A DNA stretch of 64,000 nt from Lecanosticta acicola (GCA_963674455.1 CAVMBE010000028.1:1-64000), one strand, 5' to 3'. Numbered from the stretch's first letter, positions 1-10,560 are shown. Numbers and translations are program-made. Notes: generated by a model from the sequence alone, not told the origin.

Positions 1-365
1 GAAGCATACTGGTTGTGTGCATAGACGCACGAATTCGCAATCTGCTGCGCCTCGTACGCCAAGTCCCAATCCCATTCCACAAAGTCGCAGCCGTGATTAC
101 TGCGGTGGTAATCGTGGTGTTTCTTGGAGAGGACGACGTAGTCGTTCTCCTCGCCGCCGTCGGGGCCCCAGTTGGTGGACTGCTCGCCGGACTGCTGGTC
201 GCGCGGCTCCTTGCCGACGTAGGCCTCGGCGACGCGGACGGACTGGTGCTGTTGCTTGGAGTGCTTGTGGAGGTGTTTGTGGGCGGCGTGTTTGGCGGCG
301 CCGTTGGGGATGGCGGTGATGAGGGTGGGCAGCAGGAGGGAGAGCAATGGGAAGGTGGTATGCAT
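1..365 (-). CDS. Secreted CAP/PR-1-like protein, N-terminal part
   Basis: The minus-strand frame opens with ATG at 363-365 and stays open to the window edge (121 codons, no stop), so the gene continues beyond position 1. Residues 1-18 (MHTTFPLLSLLLPTLITA) look like a cleavable signal peptide. A His/Lys-rich spacer follows, then a segment (about 82-120) that resembles the start of a CAP (SCP/Tpx-1/PR-1) domain: HHDYHRSNHGCDFVEWDWDL, then AYEAQQIANSCVYAHNQ. In CAP proteins this matches helix 1 and the 'L.WD..LA..A...A..C...H' block, including the conserved Cys and His. Fungal CAP proteins are extracellular or cell-wall proteins that bind sterols or lipids. The C-terminal CAP motifs lie outside the window, so completeness cannot be judged. 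The His-rich linker is unusual but its role is unknown. Confidence 0.7.
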   Translation of the reverse strand, partial: MHTTFPLLSLLLPTLITAIPNGAAKHAAHKHLHKHSKQQHQSVRVAEAYVGKEPRDQQSGEQSTNWGPDGGEENDYVVLSKKHHDYHRSNHGCDFVEWDWDLAYEAQQIANSCVYAHNQYA

Positions 366-453
366 TTTGGAGAGCGGGTTGTCAGATGTGCGGTACGATT
401 GAAAGGTAGGTAGGTAGGGACAGGAAGAGGCAGTGATGAGCGGCTGAGGATAA

Positions 454-507
454 GGGAGGTAGGTAGGGAGGTAGGTAGGTAGGGAGGTAGGTAGGTAGGT
501 AGGTAGG
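454..507. repeat. AGGT tetranucleotide microsatellite
   Basis: Imperfect tandem GGTA/GGGAGGTA units run through 454-507, with a shorter block at 404-420. They lie about 50-150 nt upstream of the CAP-like gene start, inside its presumed promoter or 5' leader. Confidence 0.85.
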
Positions 508-932
508 CAAGCAGGTTGGGGCCTACAAGATAAGTAACGACAGACAAGAGGTAAGGAACGACTTTTAATGGATGATGGGATGATGGGGTGCAACGGTAGC
601 GAGGAAGGAAGGAAGGGAAGGGAAGCGAAGCGGGCAGGCACCTAATAAGAACGAGGGCGCTGGCAACGGTTGAAAAGAAGGGCAGAAGGGAAGAAGGGAA
701 AGAAACGGGCGACGACGGGGGCGACGGCAATACCCACCATCATCAGGAAATGAAAGCGACATCGAAACACACCCATCGCCAGGCCGCGAAGAATCGAAAA
801 TGTGACGAGCCCGTGATTCCCCCTTCCCGTGGTCGAGGATGCCCCCGCGCTGGCGGTGATTAGTGGCAGGCATGTGAACAACCCTCTTTTCCCCATTTTC
901 GCGGAACCTAGCTCGAGGAAACCCCCTTCGAG

Positions 933-961
933 CCTCTCACCTCTCACCTCTCACCTCTCAC
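933..961. repeat. Heptanucleotide tandem repeat (CCTCTCA)4
   Basis: Four consecutive perfect copies of CCTCTCA, a pyrimidine-rich short tandem repeat in intergenic DNA. Confidence 0.85.
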
Positions 962-1167
962 GCCCTCCAAGCAGCTAGAGGCCTTGGCCGTGGAGAACTG
1001 CTGGATTCTGGATCCGTATTACCGACTCAGCAGTTTCATGCTGCTGGAGTGGCAACATTATTCAATCTGCCCGGTTGGGTCCTACGGAGTGTGAGGTGGC
1101 TATGGGGAACTGCAGGACGGTGGGTGCTAGGCCGAATGAGGAAGAATCTAAGCATTCTGTGCCGCTG

Positions 1168-1210
<43 letters not shown>
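1168..1210. repeat. (CTA)14 microsatellite
   Basis: About fourteen uninterrupted CTA triplets. Read in frame it would give poly-Tyr (plus strand) or poly-Ser (minus strand), which explains spurious ORFs there; no gene supports coding. Confidence 0.9.
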
Positions 1211-1967
1211 ATTCTTTCCGGATACCTCCAAGGCAGTAGTTCGTATTCGGCTGACAGTTTGCTCGGGTTTCAGCAAAGCCAGGCATCCTGCTACGCCAGC
1301 AGTTTGAAACTGCTTCAGACCATCACCTCTCTTTCCTACGCTGGCCTTTCACACCCACGACTCATCTTCTGTACGTCTTCCCAGGCTTTCTTCTCTTAAC
1401 ACTTAACACCGAGTGATCGAGACCTCACTCCAAGACCACAGCGATCAAGACGTGAAATGAAAAGGCACAGGAGGGCTGGATTGGTGCAAGTCCTTTGCAT
1501 GTATCCATTTGCTAGCCTCTGCCATTTCCTTTGGCGCATCCCATTCCAATCCAAAACAAACCCGTTCCATAGCAAACCCTTTCCAAGCAGTGGTATCTCT
1601 CGCTTTTCCTGGCGCCCATTTCCAATACTTGTACAATGCAGTGTACACGCTCCTCAGCCCTGGAGTCCTCCTCCATGATACAGCCCGCACCACACATGGT
1701 GCATAATAAAACAATGCCAAACCCAAACTCAAACCCAAAACAATACAGTGCCCATGTGATGATCAATGCAATCCTCCACTCATCGTGTTTATCCCTGCCT
1801 CTCGCCGGAGGCTTCTCCCACGCATCAATGTGGCCAATTCAAACAATGCCTTCCATGGTCCTCATGACATCCTCCGGATCCTCGATGATAGTGCCGAGTT
1901 TAGGATTGCGGCGGTAGTGCCGGTCGACGCGGCGCTGGTGCGCGACTGCAGTGCGAAATACTCTCCG

Positions 1968-4900
1968 CTAGTTAATACTTTCATCTGCGGTCTCGTGCGC
2001 CCGCTCCAATGCTTTTCTGAGTTCTTCATTCTCGGCGTCGGCCTCCTCAAGTCTCTGTCGAGCGCCACGGCGATCCAGGAGACGAGCCTCTCGTTCAGCC
2101 TTGAGTCTGCGCTCGAGCTCCTTAAGGCGGTGCACCCAACGCTGTTCGGTAGGCTGCGCTGGTGGCGAAGGAATGGTAATAGCCTGAGGCCTTGGTGCTT
2201 GCGCTTCCTCTGCAGCGTTCGCAAGCTGCTCCACGGCCGATGTGGAATGGTGGCGTAACAATGAAGACATGATATGCCGGGCCGGGCTGGAGCTCACGGA
2301 CTGGCGACGAGCGTGGTCCGGGTTGAGTTGTGCTTGCTGATTGATCATCTGCTGAGCCATGGCGCTCGGGTGCTGGCGATGGAACTTCAGCTCCCCCTTA
2401 AGGAGCTTGAGTTCCGATTTGAGCTTGGCAACTTCCTCGCTGCTCTTGACGCTTCGGCTGCTGGCAGAGCGGTTGGCTTGCGGGCGTTGGGCCACGTCTT
2501 CGGCTTCGGCAATGGCCCTCTGGGCCTCCTGGACAGCATTCTCGAGCTGATCCATGCGGCGCATGCGCATGTCCAAGTTGTGTTCGAGAGTCTGATAATC
2601 TCTCCACAGGTCCTTCTCGATGCTTCGGATCCTACCCTTGAAGCTTCCGATCAGCGCCTCCACGGTCTTGACGGCCGAGATGATGTTCTTGTTGAAGCCG
2701 TTGAGGTTCTTGCTGATGACCTCCACACTTGGCGTCTCGCCATTAACGAGGGCGTGGTGCTGGGCCCAGTCTGAGCCACAGAGAGTCGAGAGTCTGTTCC
2801 ATAGCGCCAAGAGGAGGTTATTACGCTCGTGAAGTTGTTCGCGATATTGCTGATCAAGCGCGGCCATCTTGCGCTTGTCTTGAGTGTATGCGGTCTCAAG
2901 CTCCAGCATGCGTGACTCTTGCTGCGCGATGGTGCGCATGTGAGTCGCTTGACCACGAGAGGCCTTCTCGAATTGCTCGAGATCGTGCTTGCGAGAGGTA
3001 CGTTCTTTGTCGAGGAGGTCCGACAGTCTGCGCGATTCCAAGCTGGTGCTTTCAAGCAGACCATCACGATGGCGGAGTAGTCGGTCTTTGTCAGACAGGT
3101 CCATCTTGGCTCTGTCGAGGTCGTTTGCGGTGGTCTCCAATTCTCGTTGGAGCTTCTCGATGTCGGCGAGCAGGCTTTGCTTGCCACCGTCTTCGTTGCC
3201 GAGGATCTGGCGGAGTGCTTGCTCCAATTCCTCGAGTCGCTGCTTCGCGCTGCCAGCTTCGACCTCCTTGGCGGAGAGAGCGCGTCGCAGCTTTCGGACT
3301 TCGTCCTTCGTCTTGGCGTTCTCTGCGTTGAGGTCATCGAGGACCTTCTGCACTTCCTCCTTCGATTTGTTCTCCAACACGTCGCGCTGTTGACGCTCTT
3401 CGATGATGGAGGCTTCCAACTCGCGCAGCTTCTCCTGCTCGTCTTGAATGGTCTGCTGAGCCGCATTGAGCGCGTCCTCGAGCTCGCCAATCTTGATCTT
3501 GTCCCCTTCCTGCTCCTCGCGCAGGAACGTGATCTCGTTGTGGAGGCTTTCCTCCGTAATCTCGAGCTTGCGATTCTTCTGATCCAGCTCGTTGCACTTC
3601 TGTTCCCACTTCTGGATTTCCTCCTCGGCCTCGGCAATCTGCTGCTCGAGTGTCTGGATGCTGCGCATGTTGTGCTGCTTCTCGTCTTCGAGGTTGAGCA
3701 CGCTCTGCGTAATCTCGCGGAGCTCGCCCTGGAGGCCTTTGTAGTCGTCTGCAGTCTGGTGCAGCTTCTGTGCCGTCTTCTCATGCTTTGCATGAGCCTC
3801 GTCCAGGTCGGCTTCGAGCACCTTCTTCTCTTCGTCGAGATTGTGTATCTCGGAGAGAGCTTCTTGTTTCAGGGCGGCATAATCCGCCTCGATCTCATCG
3901 TACGCTTTCAACGTCTCGTCGCGCTCATTCTGCAAGCTGACAAGGTCGTCGCGGACTTGGGCGATCTCAGTCTCCATGTCGCGGTAGTCGCCTTCGATGG
4001 TCTCGACGTAATGGAGATAGGTCTTGTGTTTGCGATCAAGCTCTTGATACTTGATGCGGAGTTCGGCGTTGGCATCGCGCAGCTGGCCTTCCTTCTTGTC
4101 CCATTCGTCGCGCTCAGCCTCAGTGATCGCAGTGTGGTCGCTGGTTCTGGATTGGCTTCGCTGGTGCGCCCGTGAGACAGATCGGTCGAAGATGCTCTCG
4201 CCGGCGACGGATCTGCCGTCGCCCTTGCGGTGGAGGAGCTTCAGGTCTTCAATCTCTTGCTGCAGACGCTCGCGCTCACGATTTCTAGACGTGAGCATGC
4301 TGGTTTGAGCACCGAGGTCGCGTCGCAGCTCTGCGTTCTCGTGCTTGAGTTGGTCGATGGTGGTCTTGGCTTCGTCATCGTTCGCGACGTTGATGAATTC
4401 GTCGTCGATGTCGTCGTTGGGACTCTGAGTGGAGCCCATTCGGCTTCTTCGTGTGCCGAATTTGGTGGACCTGTTGACGGCCGGGGAGGCGCGTTCCAGG
4501 CGGAGGGTGTTGAGTTCGTCGCGGAGCTTGCTGACATCTTCTTCTGCCTGCTCGCGGCGGCCAGTCTCGGCATTGAGGAGGTCTTGCCACATGTCCATGG
4601 TCTCCTTCATGCCAGCGGTATCTTCGCCGCGTTTGCCGGCCATGCTGCGCATGTGGTCGGCCATCTTGCGTTTCTCGAACTCTTTGGTCATGACTTCGTC
4701 ACGGAGGGTGGTGACTTGGTTTTCAGAGTGATCAAGCTGCTGACGGAGGTAGAGGATCTCCTCATGCATCTCTGCTTGCAAGGTCGGATCGTCGTCGTCG
4801 TCCGCCTTGGTATTCTTCTGTTGTTGAGCTTCGGCAAGGGCTTCTTGCTGATCGATGATCTTCTGCTCCATCTCGCGCATCTTGCGGCGCATGGTGTTTG

Positions 4901-5525
4901 ATTCCTTGCGCTCATTGGCAAGGTCAGTCTGTAGCTGAACATTCTTCTCAATGAGGTCCTTGACGCCATTCTCGGAGCGGGTCTGCAAGGCCTGGTCGAG
5001 GAAGTGGATCTTGAGCTTGAGGTCGAAGTTCTCCTTGGCGAGGGTGTCGATCTTGGCATTTTGCTCTTTGAGCGTCAGCGTTCTACGCGGACGATCGAAG
5101 ACGCTGTCGCCCATCTTGACCGTGGATGCAGTCGGGCCCGAGGATGCTGGGCGCGCGGCGGGTGATGAAGGGCGGTGATTCTCGTTCTGGGCAAAGAAGT
5201 CACGTGCCACGGTCTGAGGCACGTGGATGCTCTCGACATGTTGGGCGATGGCGGTGTCTGTGGGCGCATCGAAGGTCTTCTCTGCTGCTCGTGGCGTTTG
5301 CGGTGCCTCCGAGGGCTCGCTGTCGCTGCCGTCGAACTGGCTGGGCCCGGGAAGAGTTGGGTCGAGCTTCGAGGTCGCGGCCATTGAGGTGAGTCTTCCA
5401 CGCGACGGCTTGTGCGCGACGGTGGGTGAGGGAGGGGTCTCGGGGACGAAGTAAGACTCCATCTCAGCCAGGACGCCGTTCATGGAGAGGACGGAGCTGC
5501 CGTCAGCGGCAGATGGTTCTGCCAT
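1968..5525 (-). CDS. mto1: Mto1/ApsB gamma-tubulin complex anchor
   Basis: Single-exon, 1185-residue coiled-coil protein. The first ATG (5523-5525) starts MAEPSAADG. Residues about 145-205 match the centrosomin motif 1 (CM1) of proteins that recruit the gamma-tubulin complex (LTLKEQNAKIDTLAKENFDL and the following helix). A long central coiled coil follows (about 200-1000). The last 60 residues match the Mto2-binding region (WVHRLKELERRLKAEREARL, then DRRGARQRLEEADAENEEL). CM1 plus the Mto2-binding tail is the signature of fission yeast Mto1 and Aspergillus ApsB, rather than the spindle-pole protein Pcp1/PcpA. By homology it organises cytoplasmic microtubules at spindle-pole outer plaques and septal centres. 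Both terminal motifs are present, so the gene looks complete. Confidence 0.93.
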   Translation of the reverse strand: MAEPSAADGSSVLSMNGVLAEMESYFVPETPPSPTVAHKPSRGRLTSMAATSKLDPTLPGPSQFDGSDSEPSEAPQTPRAAEKTFDAPTDTAIAQHVESIHVPQTVARDFFAQNENHRPSSPAARPASSGPTASTVKMGDSVFDRPRRTLTLKEQNAKIDTLAKENFDLKLKIHFLDQALQTRSENGVKDLIEKNVQLQTDLANERKESNTMRRKMREMEQKIIDQQEALAEAQQQKNTKADDDDDPTLQAEMHEEILYLRQQLDHSENQVTTLRDEVMTKEFEKRKMADHMRSMAGKRGEDTAGMKETMDMWQDLLNAETGRREQAEEDVSKLRDELNTLRLERASPAVNRSTKFGTRRSRMGSTQSPNDDIDDEFINVANDDEAKTTIDQLKHENAELRRDLGAQTSMLTSRNRERERLQQEIEDLKLLHRKGDGRSVAGESIFDRSVSRAHQRSQSRTSDHTAITEAERDEWDKKEGQLRDANAELRIKYQELDRKHKTYLHYVETIEGDYRDMETEIAQVRDDLVSLQNERDETLKAYDEIEADYAALKQEALSEIHNLDEEKKVLEADLDEAHAKHEKTAQKLHQTADDYKGLQGELREITQSVLNLEDEKQHNMRSIQTLEQQIAEAEEEIQKWEQKCNELDQKNRKLEITEESLHNEITFLREEQEGDKIKIGELEDALNAAQQTIQDEQEKLRELEASIIEERQQRDVLENKSKEEVQKVLDDLNAENAKTKDEVRKLRRALSAKEVEAGSAKQRLEELEQALRQILGNEDGGKQSLLADIEKLQRELETTANDLDRAKMDLSDKDRLLRHRDGLLESTSLESRRLSDLLDKERTSRKHDLEQFEKASRGQATHMRTIAQQESRMLELETAYTQDKRKMAALDQQYREQLHERNNLLLALWNRLSTLCGSDWAQHHALVNGETPSVEVISKNLNGFNKNIISAVKTVEALIGSFKGRIRSIEKDLWRDYQTLEHNLDMRMRRMDQLENAVQEAQRAIAEAEDVAQRPQANRSASSRSVKSSEEVAKLKSELKLLKGELKFHRQHPSAMAQQMINQQAQLNPDHARRQSVSSSPARHIMSSLLRHHSTSAVEQLANAAEEAQAPRPQAITIPSPPAQPTEQRWVHRLKELERRLKAEREARLLDRRGARQRLEEADAENEELRKALERAHETADESIN

Positions 5526-6812
5526 ATTTGCGAGAGGATGATCGCCTCTCAAGAACCAAGGGGTGAAGAAGGGAGGGGCCAGAGCGGACTAGGCTCGGGC
5601 CGTGGCCTTCTGCTGCGGTTGTTCTTGCATCTTGTGTTGCTTGTCTTGGAATTGGGTTTTTGATGGACAGGGGTTGCTCTTTCCGTCAAAATGTGGTGGT
5701 TGCAGTGTGGTTGATGAGGAGGAAGATGGGCGAAGCTGGAACGCGACTTCTCTACGCGACGCGGTCCCGTGACACACTGTGACGTGATGATTCGGGTGCA
5801 GCCGTCGGGATTCGTGCCTCAGGCACCAACTTGAGAACCACAACCTACCACTTTCTTACCAGCCATAGCCGATTCCCTACTTAAAGTATTCCTACTCAAA
5901 CTGCCAATATGTATCTCATCTCATCGATTCCATTGAAATCCACCAACGCCTCAGGCACCCACCGCTCGAAGCGCACCTCCTCTCTCGATTCTGTGTGCAC
6001 TCTATCCTGCTTGCGCAATCCGGGAAAGCGTCGATCCAACAGTGGAACCGCTTCCAAGGTGAAGAAGCGCACCGACAGACCGCCTGTGCAGAAGCCATCT
6101 GCAACGCCAAATCAGCTGCCTGGTGTAAAGCCATCCGCGCCCAGCAAGCAGCCACAGTTCTCGACGTTTCTCACTCGCGTCAACGGCCGCTCCCTGCTCG
6201 ACGACCCCTAATCGCAGACGTTGTTCGGATGCGAACATCGCCAAGAGGCAAGAGTTGAGCATTTCGGGTGCGGACGGGGAGCTTGCAGAGCAGGACGGTC
6301 CGACACCACCTCTCATACGTCGGCAATGCTTTGTTTGGCGTGACGCGTGGAGCGTTGCTCTTGGACGTCGAAGAACTTCTTTAAGAGCAACGATCAGACT
6401 GGTCTGTTCACAATCTGAGATGTCTCGTGATGGCTTCTTGGAGCACAGACCGTTTCTCCGGTACTCTGATTCTGCAGCTCACATCTGTTCGTGCCGTTCA
6501 ATCACGTCAGCGATCGTTGAACGTCGGATCAACACGTCGTCCGTGGGGAAGAGATGACTAGAGGTTGATACAGCGGAGTGAGGATCGAAGGTTGCTCTGC
6601 AGCTTCGAATGGGCACTAGCCAACCATCTCTCCAGAGTTATCTCCGAGCTCCAAGAATCAATATGCAAATAAACAAAGATCTAGCATTCATGCAATTTAG
6701 CCCATGGGCAAACAGCATGCACACGTCACCGTGCATCGACCATACCACGTCACATCACTTACAGCCTTCGCGTAGCCAGTCTCCTCACCCGATCCAATCT
6801 CAACATGCACCC
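5526..6812. other. Intergenic region with mto1 promoter
   Basis: About 1.3 kb right of the mto1 start. Besides the doubtful 100-codon ORF at 5909-6211, nothing is recognisable. The right end is the 3' flank of the tannase-like gene. Confidence 0.5.
5909..6211 (+). CDS. Doubtful small basic ORF
   Basis: A 100-codon ATG-initiated ORF divergent from mto1. The product is rich in Ser, Lys, Arg and Pro (for example GKRRSNSGTASKVKKRTDRP) with no recognised domain, signal peptide or membrane segment. Nothing but openness supports it; it could be non-coding promoter sequence. Confidence 0.2.
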   Translation: MYLISSIPLKSTNASGTHRSKRTSSLDSVCTLSCLRNPGKRRSNSGTASKVKKRTDRPPVQKPSATPNQLPGVKPSAPSKQPQFSTFLTRVNGRSLLDDP

Positions 6813-8763
6813 TCACAGTTCATCATGCTTCTTGTCCTTCGTCGCGGCTTTTCCAAATTCATCCGCACACTCGTACGACGACAAAAGCCTTTCATCTCCC
6901 CCCTTATACTTACCGACCTTCGGCCAAGGACAGATGTTCCGTTTGATCTGAGGCCCCGGAGCCCCAGCCATACCAGGCGTACGGATACCTTCAAGCATAT
7001 CAGGTTTCTGGCCCGTCTCCACCCAAGCCATCAGTTCTGTGATGGCAAAGACTGGGATTGCCCCGACACCGCCGGCACAGTGCGCGACGCCGGGGACTTC
7101 GTAGTAGCGGTAGAAGTCGTCAACGTCTGCAACTGTGGCTTTGACGCGCTGGTAGTAGTTCAGACTTCCGTTGGAGGGAATCAATTGGTCGGCAAGACTG
7201 TTTGAGATCGCAATTAGCTTGAAGTCTCCCATTTGGAGAGGTGCCGTCGTCATACCCGTGCCAGTGAATAATCTTCCCACCTGCAGCCTTGAAATAATGC
7301 AGATCCGCATCGGCATTGTCTATGAAGGAGTGGTATTGTTGACGGGAATCCCGTAGAATCTCATAGAACATGACCTCGTCAATGGTACTCAGATCGTATG
7401 AGGGATCTTTCAAGACCCAGTGTTTGATCCAATCCGCGCTAATGGCAAAGGGGGCTCCTTTGCAATTCTGATTCTTCTCGTCACAGTCGGTGGAAGCCAA
7501 CCCGCGGAGCATCGGTTCGACTCCATGGAGGGAAGCTTCGTGAGCGAGACCTGAAGAACCCCTTATTAGCATCGAGCCTGAAAGTGCTGGACTGTGATTA
7601 TCACACACCGAACCACACCGGATAATCGCCCAAGCGCGGTCCCTGCCATGTAGCCTTGGCGACTTCCACAGCCTCTTTGGAGATCTTCCTCTTCTCCTTG
7701 CCACACTCGAATTCCTTCCCCAAAACCGAATCGGCATTGAAGCGGCACTGGCCGTGTGCAGCAATGATGCCATCAATAACGCCATCAAGCCCGTCACACT
7801 CTTCAATCGCAGCCTGTGTGATGGCATCCAGTTCGCAAGTAGGTGGATAGTAGTTCTGCTGCTTCATTACAATCTGGGGCCAGAATTCCGTAACCAGAAA
7901 CGTAACCCAATTAATAGCCGGAGCAGCTGAGATGATGCCTTGATAGTGTTTTGGGTATCTTTGTGCCTGCCTCAGAAGATCAGTCTTGGGGAATTGGCCA
8001 GACAGTCGATTGGTTGACTTACCAAGACAAGACCCTGTCGGCCACCAGTACTACACCCATTCCAATAAGAGTACGTGACCGGTTCGCCATAGAAAGCTTC
8101 CGTTGCTCTCTTTCCAATAACGGTCATCTCGTCAAGCGAACGGTAACCGAAGTTACACAGTGAATTCAAATTGGTGTTGCCTGGGCTTGTGAGTCCCCAG
8201 GTACTGGAATCGAGAGCGGCCTGAGGAAGATCGCCGAAGTAGGAATGTCCCGAATCGGTGTTCACTGACGCGAAGCCGAGCGCTACGCCATATGCCAGTG
8301 CTCCTTCGTGACCAGCACACTGAGATTGTCAGCAGACCTGAACATTAGTATGTTTTGACTCCAGATACATGCCCAACCACCACCACCTTGGCCCAGGAAA
8401 CGGTGATTCCAATCTTTCAAAGGAAGCCAGGTTGTGGCCCGAATGGTATCGTTCAGGCCTAGACAGCCATTTGAGCCAAGAAGAGTCTATTCTCAGCTGC
8501 TACCGGTACGTACCTGGATGGGTGTAGAGTACTGTGACATTGCAGAAGCTAACCGGCGGTGGAGGGTGAATAGGGAGGGGAGGAAGAGCGGGAAACGACG
8601 TCTCGTATTCATTCCACTTCGTCACCTCCTTAGCCAGAATCTCGACCGCTTGCACGCCAAAGACATCAGAAGCAACGTCCTTGAAAGTTTCCGGATCGCA
8701 AGAAGCGGCAAGGCTGCTCCGAGCACATGCTAGGAGACCGAGTAAAGATAGACGAGCTGCCAT
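6813..8763 (-). CDS. Tannase/feruloyl esterase with C-terminal HDEL
   Basis: Six-exon alpha/beta-hydrolase of the tannase/feruloyl esterase B family (PF07519), 556 residues. Exons: 8514-8763, 8373-8458, 8023-8319, 7609-7966, 7256-7550, 6813-7197; introns 53-58 nt. Residues 1-20 form a signal peptide (MAARLSLLGLLACARSSLAA). The CS-D-HC catalytic set is intact: Cys201-Ser202 in GCSTGGRQG, Asp432 in HGLADQLIPSNG, His468-Cys469 in GVAHCAGG. In this family the Cys pair makes a disulfide holding the triad, and the enzyme hydrolyses ester-linked phenolics. Two oddities: intron 2 (8320-8372) appears to be GC-AG, the choice that restores GGGGW-CAGHEGALAYG; and the protein ends KDKKHDEL, an ER-retrieval signal, unlike the usual secreted members. 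The substrate cannot be told from sequence. Confidence 0.88.
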
Positions 8764-9555
8764 GATGGACCAGACGGCTGCGAGCGAAGTTCGCAAGACT
8801 GCCGATCCTTCTCTTCTCTCGAGATCAGAAGGAAGATGATAAGGAGAGAGGAGCAACGTGAATATTTAAGAAGTCTCCTGTGAGGAGCTGTCGTGTCCGC
8901 CAAACCTTAAACCCTGTCTGGTCAGGAAGTCCCGGCTCGCTGTCATTGCAGCCATTTGCGGATCCGGCCAAGGCCAATGCCGCATAGGACATGGTACGAG
9001 ACGTAGTACACCAAGGCCTATTCCTCTCGCGGCTCTCCTCTACCACTTCCGGTAAACAACCCATCGTGGTGGTGACTTTCGAGAGCGATAAATGGGTACA
9101 GGCGGTGGATGAGGTGGGGTCGAGATGAGATCCGTTGCTTCCGTATTCCGGCATTGCTGTAGAATCCCTTTGTCCGAGGTAAAAGCATGGGGCTCGACAT
9201 GTAGCTAGAAGCCAACGATGGCAGCCTGGAAAGAAACGGCGACGCAGAAGAGAAGACGAAAGAGGACAAGCTGGAGAAGAAGTGAGGAGGTCGTCGGCTG
9301 CTGGGGCAAAAAGTTCTTCCGACCCGATTTTCTTCCCGATCATCCCGACAAGCCGATACCAAGTTTTTTGACTCATGACAGGAGCAGAATAGTAACCGAT
9401 ACATCGACGGGAGCAGCATCGGGGCATTTCCCGTTTGCGTGTTCCTCCAGCAATACCGCCTATCGTCTTGCTAAAAGGCAAAAAGATGACAATGTCATCG
9501 TATGAGTGGACTGGTTTGAGGTTAGTGCATGACATGTGAATCTGGAACTTCACGA
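8764..9555. other. Intergenic region, tannase promoter side
   Basis: About 0.8 kb upstream of the tannase-like gene. Several overlapping minus-strand ORFs are open but show no family resemblance or splice logic. No element recognised. Confidence 0.5.
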
Positions 9556-9556
9556 C

Positions 9557-9646
9557 GTACTCTGTAGGTGATCGAAACCTAGACCTCCCGCAATCTAGCA
9601 GGTGAGAACATGCAAAGCGGGCGCTCTACCACTGAGCTACAAACCC
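9557..9646 (-). tRNA. tRNA-Ala(TGC)-like gene with intron, possibly decayed
   Basis: Minus-strand cloverleaf. D arm GCTC-AGTGGTA-GAGC follows a good A box (TAGCTCAGTGG). Anticodon stem CCCGC/GCGGG holds loop TTTGCAT with anticodon TGC at 9612-9614. An 18-nt intron (9593-9610) sits one base 3' of the anticodon, the canonical place. T arm TAGGT-TTCGATC-ACCTA. Weak points: the acceptor stem (GGGTTTG against CAGAGTA) has mismatches at pairs 1 and 3 and two G-U pairs, and the near-universal G53-C61 pair is T-A, which damages the B box. It may be a tRNA pseudogene or a divergent copy. Confidence 0.55.
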
Positions 9647-10560
9647 TTCTCTGATTGGTCAGTTTTAGTGGTCTGGGGATTATATAGCTCAAAACATTTC
9701 CACGTGCTGGATGGTGAGTGAATGGCGGGTCGCAAGCGATCCAGACGCAATCTCTGGCTAAAGCTGATTTCCAAGCGTTGTGGGCAGGCTCGATTCGCAG
9801 AGATAGTTCGCTAGCGATGAGGTCGATCAACATAGTACAAGGGTTCGCTTTCGGTTTCGTACGTAAGTGAGACTACCTACCTTACTTCACGGCAAACCCG
9901 CCCACTTGACACTTCTTTCCATCCACCTCCATAGCGATGCATCACGCTCTATGTTCCTCCAGTCATTGACGTTGAGACCAGGACGATGCCACGATCCAGT
10001 CTTCATACGGCCAAGCTTGCGCAGTCAGATCCCAGCTCATCATCGCCCTAGAGCGCGAGAGTCACGAGCTGACATCCTCGCTACGGCAAGCGGTAGGGCT
10101 GAAGGAATGGAGTCGACACGAGTCTACACGAGTTTCGTACAAGGCTAGGGCCAGATCTCCGGGTGCCCCCCATTGCTCGCCTTGAAGACTGGATTCTTGC
10201 GGCGTCAAAGAGATCCTCAACCACGAGACTATGTATCGACGGAGGAGGTCAATGTAGGTATGGATCTGGCTTTCGTCACAGTCCTTACGAAAAACGCTTT
10301 CAAATTCATGTTCTCTACCAGCCAAAACCTCATTTTCTCATTGCCGAGGACTGGCTGCCATTTGCGGGAGCGAATGGTCTTCTCCAAGCAACCCAACTCG
10401 AAACAGTGCTGACACCCAGCTTCCGCCATTGGAGCTGCGCCTTTTGATTTCTTCGAATGGCTGCAAAAGGATGACTTTGATACCGCCAACTATGTAACCA
10501 GCTCGAAACTCAGCTCGGAGTCCAAGCATGGAAAGAACATAGCCGGGACTCAAAAGCAGG
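9647..10560. other. Intergenic region before the sulfotransferase-like relic
   Basis: About 0.9 kb. The part from roughly 10160 may contain decayed upstream coding of the relic at 10561, but no frame can be followed with confidence. Nothing else recognised. Confidence 0.4.

Larger units (their letters stand above)
366..1967. other. Intergenic region between the CAP gene and mto1
   Basis: About 1.6 kb with no convincing gene. It holds the CAP gene promoter (right of 365), the mto1 3' flank (left of 1968), and three simple repeats listed separately. Short ORFs here encode low-complexity peptides and lack splice or family support. Confidence 0.6.

Noticed and set aside
1049..1399. ORF with a poly-Tyr run
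   Set aside because: Created by the (CTA)14 microsatellite; no family, no splice support.
3147..4175. 342-codon plus-strand ORF rich in Leu and Val
   Set aside because: It is the antisense shadow of the Mto1 coiled coil; high GC at third positions keeps the opposite frame open.
6609..7205. 198-codon plus-strand ORF
   Set aside because: Overlaps and is antisense to the last exons of the well-supported tannase-like gene.
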